Assembly (NCBI GenBank): GCA_910585505.1
Contig: CAJUFF010000109.1
Coordinates: 1-9,562, forward strand
DNA: 9,562 nucleotides
Reading direction: 5' to 3'
Origin: an uncultured Ruminiclostridium sp.
GTDB lineage: Bacteria > Bacillota > Clostridia > Oscillospirales > Ruminococcaceae
The translations under genes and the position numbers were made by a program. Position 1 is the first letter of the stretch. Each line of letters starts with the position of its first letter. Shown here piece after piece: positions 4,952-9,562 of the stretch. The notes below the pieces were generated by a model, which was not told the DNA's origin, made no database searches, and saw only the letters and a program-made list of their open reading frames with translations.

Positions 4952-7198
4952 TTATTTACCGTTTATATCGTCGATAATATCCACCAGATTTGCCAATGTA
5001 ATCTTTGTGCTGCACATTGAAGTCATCGTTCTTAACGGCCAGTCAGAGGGCTGATTATCGAGCGTTTCCTTAAACTCATCTCCGGTAATGGAAAGTATCT
5101 CTTTAATAAAACTCTCTCCTTTCGGATGAGATTTTAGTTCACTGTAAGTAGTATGAACAGTGAGCGGTCTGAAATATTCCTTTGCCGTGATGTCAACAAA
5201 GGCGCTTAACGGACAATTGTCACTGCTTCCACCAACCAGCACGGTGAATTTTCCGCCGTCAACTCGCCAATCGTGGATTTCATCGTCCCAATAAGCAAAG
5301 CAGCGTCTGTCAAGAGTAAAAGTCACCTTTGCCGATTCGCCCGCTTTTATCCATACCTTTTTAAAGCCCTTCAATTCCTTTACAGGTCGGGAAACGCGGG
5401 GAGAATTTTCCTTAACGTAAAGCTGTACTATCTCCTTGCCGTCCATATCTCCCGTGTTGGATAGGGTTACGGTAACGGTAATTTCGTCGTTTTCGTCTGC
5501 TTCGGTTTCGGACAACTCGATTTCGTCATATCGAAACGCGGTATATGACAAACCGAAGCCAAAGGGAAAGAGAGTGGGTATATTGTGCTTTTCGTACCAA
5601 CGGTAGCCTACATAAATTCCCTCGGAATAGCAAACTTTGCCGTTTTCGCCGGGGAAATTTCCGTAAGAAGGATTGTGCTCCAGATACTGAGGGAAACTTT
5701 CCGCCAATTTTCCACAGGGGTTGGCCTTCCCGTAAAGAAGGTCGGCTATGGCTTCGCCCGCGCCTTCCCCGCCCAGATAAGCTTCAAGTATGCCGTTTAC
5801 TTTGCCCACAAAAGGCATCGCCACGGGTGAGCCGTTGCAGAGAACTATAACTGTGTTGGGCTGTTTGCGAACTACCTCGTCGATAAGCCTGAGTTGATTT
5901 TCGGGTAAATCCATATGGGTTCGATCGTAGCCCTCGCTTTCATATGAAAGCGGAAGGCCGCATATAATCACCGCGCGGTCGCAACTCGCCGCCAATTTAG
6001 CTGCGTCGTTTATTTTATCAAAATTCTTGTCGTCGTCCAGACTGTAACCCTGCGCATATTCAACATCGCCGTATTCCGACATTGCATCAAGAGGTTTGGT
6101 TACGTTTATGGCATTTACATAAGAACTTCCGCCGCCCTGATATCGCGGGTTTACCGCCATTTCTCCGATAACCGCCGTTTTTCCGCCCTTAATGGGCAGC
6201 GCGCCGTTGTTTTTCAGCAGCACCATGCTTTCGCGAGCGATTTCTACCGCAGTTTTGTGATGCTTTGAATAATCGCAGGGCTTTCCGTTCTTCTTTTCAT
6301 AAAGGGCAAATACAACCTCCAACAGGCGCATAACGGCTTTGTTTATCTGGAAAACAGTGAGCTTGTTTTTGAATTTCGGGTCGGCGGAGTGCATTGACAC
6401 GCGCTCTCCGTTTACGGCGTTAATCAACTCGCGTTTGTTTTCCTCGCCCGTTCCTGGCATTTCCAGCTCAAGACCAGCGTAAACGCCCTGCGCCCTGTTG
6501 TCCACCGCGCCCCAGTCGGACATTACAAATCCCTTAAAGCCCCATTCGTTGCGGAGAACATCGGTGAGAAGCCACTTATGCTGAGAACAGTAATCGCCGT
6601 TTACCTTATTGTATGCGCACATAACGGATGTGGGCTTAGCTTTTTTCACGGGATACTCGAAGCTCGCCAGATAAATCTCCCTAAGGGCACGTTCGTCTAT
6701 AATCTCGTTAATAACAAAACGCTCGGTTTCCTGACTGTTGCAGGCAAAGTGCTTCAAAGCCGTGCCTACCTTTTTGGACTGTATTCCGTCGATAACTCCC
6801 GCAGAAATATGACCCGACAAAACGGGATCCTCAGAGCAATACTCAAAGCAGCGCCCGCCCAACGGAGAACGCTTTATGTTATTGGCGGGACCGAGAACAA
6901 TCTGTACGTCCTGTGCCTGCGCTTCCTCGCCCAATGCCATACCCTGCTTTTTTGCAAGCTCCTCGTCAAACGAGCAGGCAAGCAGCACCGCCGGAGGGAA
7001 GCAGGTGGCGGGTACGCTTTCTCCCCATCCCAAACCGTCGCATCGCCTTAAGCCATGAGGACCGTCTGAAAGATTGATTGAAGGTATGCCTAATCGGGGA
7101 ATTTCCACGGTGCTCCATGCGTTCGCGCCGGTAAGCAAAGAGACCTTCTCTTCTAAGGTCATTTGGTCAATAAGAGCTTTTATATCGCTTTTTTTCAT
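4952..7198 (-). CDS. Glycoside hydrolase family 3 beta-glucosidase
   Basis: This 748-residue enzyme is probably cytoplasmic because it has no signal peptide, and it removes terminal beta-linked sugars with retention. The N-terminal barrel (about 1-250) shows the substrate-binding SDGPHGLR (D45), NIKRSPLGGR--EY-SEDP (107-124), KHF (149-151) and the nucleophile motif VMSDW with D228. The alpha/beta sandwich (about 310-560) has IKGGKTAVIG, GGGSSYVN, the acid/base-type motif ESEGYDR (E422 is the best candidate), GEGAGEAIADLLYGKANPCGKL and FPFGFGLSYT. A fibronectin III-like domain (about 570-660) and an 85-residue C-terminal tail follow. No PA14 insert is present. The ATG at 7198 has AAAGGCG about 9 nt upstream. 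It is the last gene before the strong terminator. Its company with a GH26 mannanase and an epimerase suggests manno- or gluco-oligosaccharides as substrate. Beta-glucosidase is the most common GH3 activity, but beta-xylosidase or another specificity is possible. Confidence 0.93.
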   Translation of the reverse strand: MKKSDIKALIDQMTLEEKVSLLTGANAWSTVEIPRLGIPSINLSDGPHGLRRCDGLGWGESVPATCFPPAVLLACSFDEELAKKQGMALGEEAQAQDVQIVLGPANNIKRSPLGGRCFEYCSEDPVLSGHISAGVIDGIQSKKVGTALKHFACNSQETERFVINEIIDERALREIYLASFEYPVKKAKPTSVMCAYNKVNGDYCSQHKWLLTDVLRNEWGFKGFVMSDWGAVDNRAQGVYAGLELEMPGTGEENKRELINAVNGERVSMHSADPKFKNKLTVFQINKAVMRLLEVVFALYEKKNGKPCDYSKHHKTAVEIARESMVLLKNNGALPIKGGKTAVIGEMAVNPRYQGGGSSYVNAINVTKPLDAMSEYGDVEYAQGYSLDDDKNFDKINDAAKLAASCDRAVIICGLPLSYESEGYDRTHMDLPENQLRLIDEVVRKQPNTVIVLCNGSPVAMPFVGKVNGILEAYLGGEGAGEAIADLLYGKANPCGKLAESFPQYLEHNPSYGNFPGENGKVCYSEGIYVGYRWYEKHNIPTLFPFGFGLSYTAFRYDEIELSETEADENDEITVTVTLSNTGDMDGKEIVQLYVKENSPRVSRPVKELKGFKKVWIKAGESAKVTFTLDRRCFAYWDDEIHDWRVDGGKFTVLVGGSSDNCPLSAFVDITAKEYFRPLTVHTTYSELKSHPKGESFIKEILSITGDEFKETLDNQPSDWPLRTMTSMCSTKITLANLVDIIDDINGK

Positions 7199-7256
7199 AG
7201 TAATATTCGCCTTTCTAAGTTTTTTAACTCCTTAAATTAAAATCACATAGTTTGGG

Positions 7257-8051
7257 CTACGTCCGCTTAATAAATTCAAAAAAACTATTATCGGCTTTTT
7301 CGCCGAACTCACGTGGAGTGGTTATTTCCGATATTCCCAGAATTTTCGGCGTTGCCGTCCATACAAGATATTTTTCCAAAGAAAGAACTCTCTGAACCTT
7401 CAAATGGGCTCCGTCGCGCAGAAGAAGTCCGTCGGCGGCAATTTTCGCGGCTCCGAAATACATTCTCGCTCCCGCTCTGTACTCTGCGTTAACATCACAG
7501 GATATTTCTCCTTTCTGTTTTGACATTACCACAAGCTCATTAAAATATCCGCCATCACTGAACATAATATAGTCGCTGTAATCTTCGGGATCACCGAGAA
7601 GCTTTCCGATAGGCTCACTTTCACCGACCGAAATTTCCGATTTAAGCAGATTCCACGACTTAAGACAGCCGCATTTTACAATCTTTTTATACGATTCCGA
7701 ATCGGTTGAATGAACCAGAAACGGCTTTTCATACTCACGAAGATATTTATCGTCGATGCTGTGCCCCGAATATACTTTTTTTGCTTTCTCAACATCGTCT
7801 TTATCAGCGGCGACAATTATATTTTTTCCCAAACGGCTTTCGTATTCGATAAAATCCATAAAATGATACTGCCAGTGTGGACTTTTTTTGTTTAGGACAA
7901 ATTGAAAAAGCCTGTGTCCTCCGTTTCCCGTTGTTGAATAAAAATCTCCTTGATCCGTTAAACGCAGCAAAATCCAGCTTTCATCATAGGACGCTTCGCC
8001 GAAAGGATTCGTATCCAACTTATCAAATGCCGCTTCGGTGTAATATATCAT
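7257..8051 (-). CDS. Uncharacterised 264-residue protein, possible ART-like fold
   Basis: I do not recognise this family. It is a complete soluble protein with no signal peptide or membrane segment. The N-terminal part (1-110) is rich in aromatic and charged residues (MIYYTEAAFDKLDTNPFGEA, then HWQYHFMDFIEYESRLGKN). The second part opens with FLVHSTD (H114-S115-T116) followed by a helix and KCGCLKSWNLLKS. It continues through DYIMFSDGG (about 160-168), AGARMYFGAAKIAADGLLLRDGAH (193-216) and EKYLVW. A strand with His-X-Thr followed by a helix and a 'G-L' turn recalls ADP-ribosyltransferase/KptA/DarT-like folds. That is a guess from pattern, not an identification. The ATG at 8051 has AAGGA 7 nt upstream, so the start is good. 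It lies between the epimerase and GH3 genes on the same strand, 58 nt before GH3. Codon and base use look like the neighbours. Real gene: confident. Function: unknown. Confidence 0.85.
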   Translation of the reverse strand: MIYYTEAAFDKLDTNPFGEASYDESWILLRLTDQGDFYSTTGNGGHRLFQFVLNKKSPHWQYHFMDFIEYESRLGKNIIVAADKDDVEKAKKVYSGHSIDDKYLREYEKPFLVHSTDSESYKKIVKCGCLKSWNLLKSEISVGESEPIGKLLGDPEDYSDYIMFSDGGYFNELVVMSKQKGEISCDVNAEYRAGARMYFGAAKIAADGLLLRDGAHLKVQRVLSLEKYLVWTATPKILGISEITTPREFGEKADNSFFEFIKRT

Positions 8052-8079
8052 TCTCGTTTCCTTATAAAAATATCAGATA

Positions 8080-8247
8080 TTAAGACAATACCGCACAAAG
8101 ATTGTCGTGCAGACACGCAGTCAGATTATCCAAAACAACGCAGGAATACCAGCATATTTTAAGTAGTTTTTGGCAAAAAGGACGAAAAAGATGCAAGCGT
8201 ATGCGCGGCAAAGTGCGCAGCGCGGTCTTTGCGCGGTGTTGCCTTAA
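8080..8247. mobile_element. MITE-like element with TTAA-bounded terminal inverted repeats
   Basis: The two ends of this 168-bp non-coding segment are inverted copies of each other, 22 nt long with 19 identities. The left end begins TTAAGACAATACCGCAC (8080 on). The right end, read on the other strand, begins TTAAGGCAACACCGCGC (8247 down). All three differences are transitions. TTAA at both ends may be part of the repeat or a target-site duplication. Inside are a TTTTTG/CAAAAA palindrome (8167-8179) and a GC-rich stem, CGCGGCAAAG with CTTTGCGCG (8204-8235, one bulge). No coding frame is present. The element abuts the stop codon of the epimerase gene and fills all but 28 nt of the gap to the next gene, which matches the 27-nt gap upstream of the epimerase. 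It therefore looks inserted into a tight operon junction. It needs a transposase from elsewhere. The GC-rich hairpin lacks a T-run but might stabilise or pause the transcript. Confidence 0.75.
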
Positions 8248-9132
8248 CTATACCCTTTCTATAATAAGAGAGTAGTACTTGGAAGCGCCGGGCAGACATG
8301 TCTGTATTTCCGGCTTATCCCTGAAGTCGCCGCTGCAATTTTCGTAATCATCGCAGCCGCACCAAGGCTCTATGCAGACAAATTCGGCGTTCATTCCCGC
8401 AGGAGTCCATACCCCCAAGGATGAAAAGCCGTCCCATGAAAGCTTTATTCCCTTGTTTTCATCGTCCAGCAAGCTTACGCTTTTGGAAACAATGCCCCTG
8501 AAATAAAGCACGTCATTGTCAAACAACGAATAAGACAAAGGACATTCACAGCTATTTTTCAATCTCCACACCGAGCCGTTTTCCTTAAACTGCCTCGTCT
8601 TTACGTCCAACACCGGACTGCACACCGTTTCCTTTTCCTGAAACACCAGTCTATAATCTTCAAAGCGCTTTCCTTTAGCAGGGCAGGCAAAAGCGGGATG
8701 AGCACCTATACAGAACGGCATGGGCACCGAGGTATTGTTAACTACCTCGTAAATAATTTCCAGATTGTTTTCGGTCAGCTGATACTGCATTGCAAAAGAA
8801 AATTTAAAAGGAAACATTTTTAAGGTTTCCCCGGTTTCATGAAGTGAAAAACGCGCCGTACTATTTTCTTTGCCGTCATGCACGTGTGAAATCTCAAATT
8901 CGTTGTCTCGGGCAAAACCATGCTTGGTCATATGATATTCTATCCCGTCAATGATAGTTTTTCCTCCTTTAAGACCGCCCACCGAAGGAAAGAGAACAGG
9001 CGAAGTTTTTCCCCAAAACACCGGATTTCCCGCCCACATAAGCTCATTTCCGTCAAGTATCAACGATTTCAGCTCCGCGCCCTTACTGTTGATAACGGCC
9101 TTTGAGTTTAAACAGGATATTATTTTTTCCAT
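8248..9132 (-). CDS. Aldose 1-epimerase family protein (LacX/galactose mutarotase-like)
   Basis: This 294-residue cytoplasmic enzyme of the galactose mutarotase superfamily interconverts alpha and beta anomers of aldoses or sugar phosphates. Family marks in order are a W-G--SP-LFP--GGLK segment (residues 40-55), KHGFAR with H71, CIGAHPAF with H145 (the two active-site histidines expected), and CIEPW with E255 (the expected catalytic base). The length and the HGFAR spelling fit the LacX-like branch rather than GalM proper, so the natural sugar is not certain. The ATG at 9132 has GGAGGA about 9 nt upstream, and the gene starts 27 nt after the GH26 stop, indicating co-transcription. The placement suggests it speeds anomer conversion of mannose or glucose released by the neighbouring hydrolases. 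The stop codon is immediately followed by the inverted-repeat element. Confidence 0.88.
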   Translation of the reverse strand: MEKIISCLNSKAVINSKGAELKSLILDGNELMWAGNPVFWGKTSPVLFPSVGGLKGGKTIIDGIEYHMTKHGFARDNEFEISHVHDGKENSTARFSLHETGETLKMFPFKFSFAMQYQLTENNLEIIYEVVNNTSVPMPFCIGAHPAFACPAKGKRFEDYRLVFQEKETVCSPVLDVKTRQFKENGSVWRLKNSCECPLSYSLFDNDVLYFRGIVSKSVSLLDDENKGIKLSWDGFSSLGVWTPAGMNAEFVCIEPWCGCDDYENCSGDFRDKPEIQTCLPGASKYYSLIIERV

Positions 9133-9159
9133 TTTAAAAAGTCCTCCGTTGAAAACGAG

Positions 9160-9562
9160 TCAGCGCGATGCAAGCTCCGCCAGCTTAAAGAGCAAATCGA
9201 GATCTTCGGGAATATTTTTCTCCGTATTGTCCCACTGCGGCATTTTACTCCATGTTATAACGTTTTCGCTAGCCATATATTCTTTTAAAAATTCCTCGGA
9301 CATACGTTCCGTATTGATATAAGGCATACCGTTGGAATCGAGTGTAGGGGTGGAGGAGGTGGCGGCGTAAATAAAATCACTGTTCCAAGGCATACTGTAT
9401 ACCCAAATAGCATCGTTTGCCTGCATATCCTTTATATCGGGAATATATCCGCACTCGGTAAGGGCAAGCATCTTTCCTTCATGGGTCATATTTTTAAGTT
9501 CGTTGTATTTACTCAATTGGCAGGAATGATCTTCGCTGCTCGGATACACGTCGGTGCCCGTT
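9160..9562 (-). CDS. GH26 beta-mannanase, C-terminal part (5' end outside window)
   Basis: Only the last 133 or so residues are present. The frame stays open to the window edge (T-G-T-D-V-Y-P-S before S-E-D-H-S), so the GTG at 9549 is an internal valine codon and not a start. The piece matches the end of a GH26 endo-1,4-beta-mannanase barrel: SKYNELKNMTHEGKMLALTECG, PDIKDM, then IWVYSMPWNSDF and a closing VITWSKMPQW. In GH26 the nucleophilic glutamate lies in this C-terminal region. The Glu of TECG is the best candidate here. The acid/base glutamate, any signal peptide and any carbohydrate-binding module would be upstream and cannot be seen. The protein ends shortly after the catalytic domain, so no C-terminal module follows. 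It cleaves internal mannan linkages if the assignment is right. It is the first visible gene of the operon with the epimerase, and perhaps with the GH3 gene. Confidence 0.85.
   Translation of the reverse strand, partial: TGTDVYPSSEDHSCQLSKYNELKNMTHEGKMLALTECGYIPDIKDMQANDAIWVYSMPWNSDFIYAATSSTPTLDSNGMPYINTERMSEEFLKEYMASENVITWSKMPQWDNTEKNIPEDLDLLFKLAELASR

Noticed and set aside
6578..7051. Plus-strand open frame of 157 codons inside the GH3 gene
   Set aside because: It is antisense to strongly conserved GH3 coding sequence and shows no family features or initiation signal. It is a shadow frame.
8069..8081. Palindrome AATATC-A-GATATT upstream of the unknown gene
   Set aside because: It is a short AT-rich palindrome with no second copy nearby. 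It could be an operator, but chance is as likely.
8052..8095. TTGTCT at the left end of the inverted-repeat element with TATAAG 16 nt later, as a promoter for the unknown gene
   Set aside because: The TATAAG overlaps the ribosome binding site, so transcription would start after it. The layout is not workable for the ATG at 8051.
9160..9549. GH26 piece as a complete small gene starting at the GTG at 9549
   Set aside because: The frame continues upstream to the window edge with protein-like sequence, there is no ribosome binding site, and the piece is only the end of a catalytic barrel.

Overview
The window looks like a chromosomal segment of a fibre-degrading, gut- or rumen-type Clostridia bacterium, probably near Ruminococcaceae/Oscillospirales. 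This is inferred from the ylxM-ffh-rpsP-khpA gene order, AGGAGG-type ribosome binding sites, a short Firmicutes-type FeoB, and mannanase and beta-glucosidase genes of the kind found in such organisms. Every gene I can support is on the minus strand, so transcription runs from high to low coordinates.

Glycan block (9562 down to 4952). The 3' end of a GH26 beta-mannanase gene is followed after 27 nt by an aldose 1-epimerase (mutarotase-like) gene. Next come a 168-bp element with TTAA-bounded terminal inverted repeats, an unrecognised 264-aa gene, and a 748-aa GH3 beta-glucosidase-type enzyme. The block closes with a strong intrinsic terminator at about 4905-4943. The likely logic is that the mannanase cuts a beta-mannan, the GH3 enzyme trims short oligosaccharides inside the cell, and the epimerase interconverts the anomers of the released sugar. 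The exact substrate is inferred.

Iron gene (4845 down to 3028). A complete but short FeoB ferrous-iron transporter has no feoA beside it and no clear terminator of its own.

Targeting/ribosome operon (2997 down to 481). A perfect-consensus sigma-A promoter (TTGACA, 17 nt, TATAAT) drives ylxM, ffh, rpsP and khpA, and a hairpin terminator follows. In many Firmicutes this operon continues with rimM, trmD and rplS. Here it stops after khpA and is followed by a stretch of four successive hairpins (about 314-482) that looks like a dispersed intergenic repeat.

Redox gene (263 down to 108). A small rubredoxin has an unusual first metal-binding knuckle, Cys-X-Cys instead of Cys-X2-Cys. The last 107 bases hold nothing I can name.

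I see no CRISPR array, phage genes, defence island or tRNA/rRNA gene. The most interesting items are the MITE-like element inside the glycan operon, the unknown 264-aa gene next to it, the structured repeat behind khpA, and the shortened rubredoxin knuckle.
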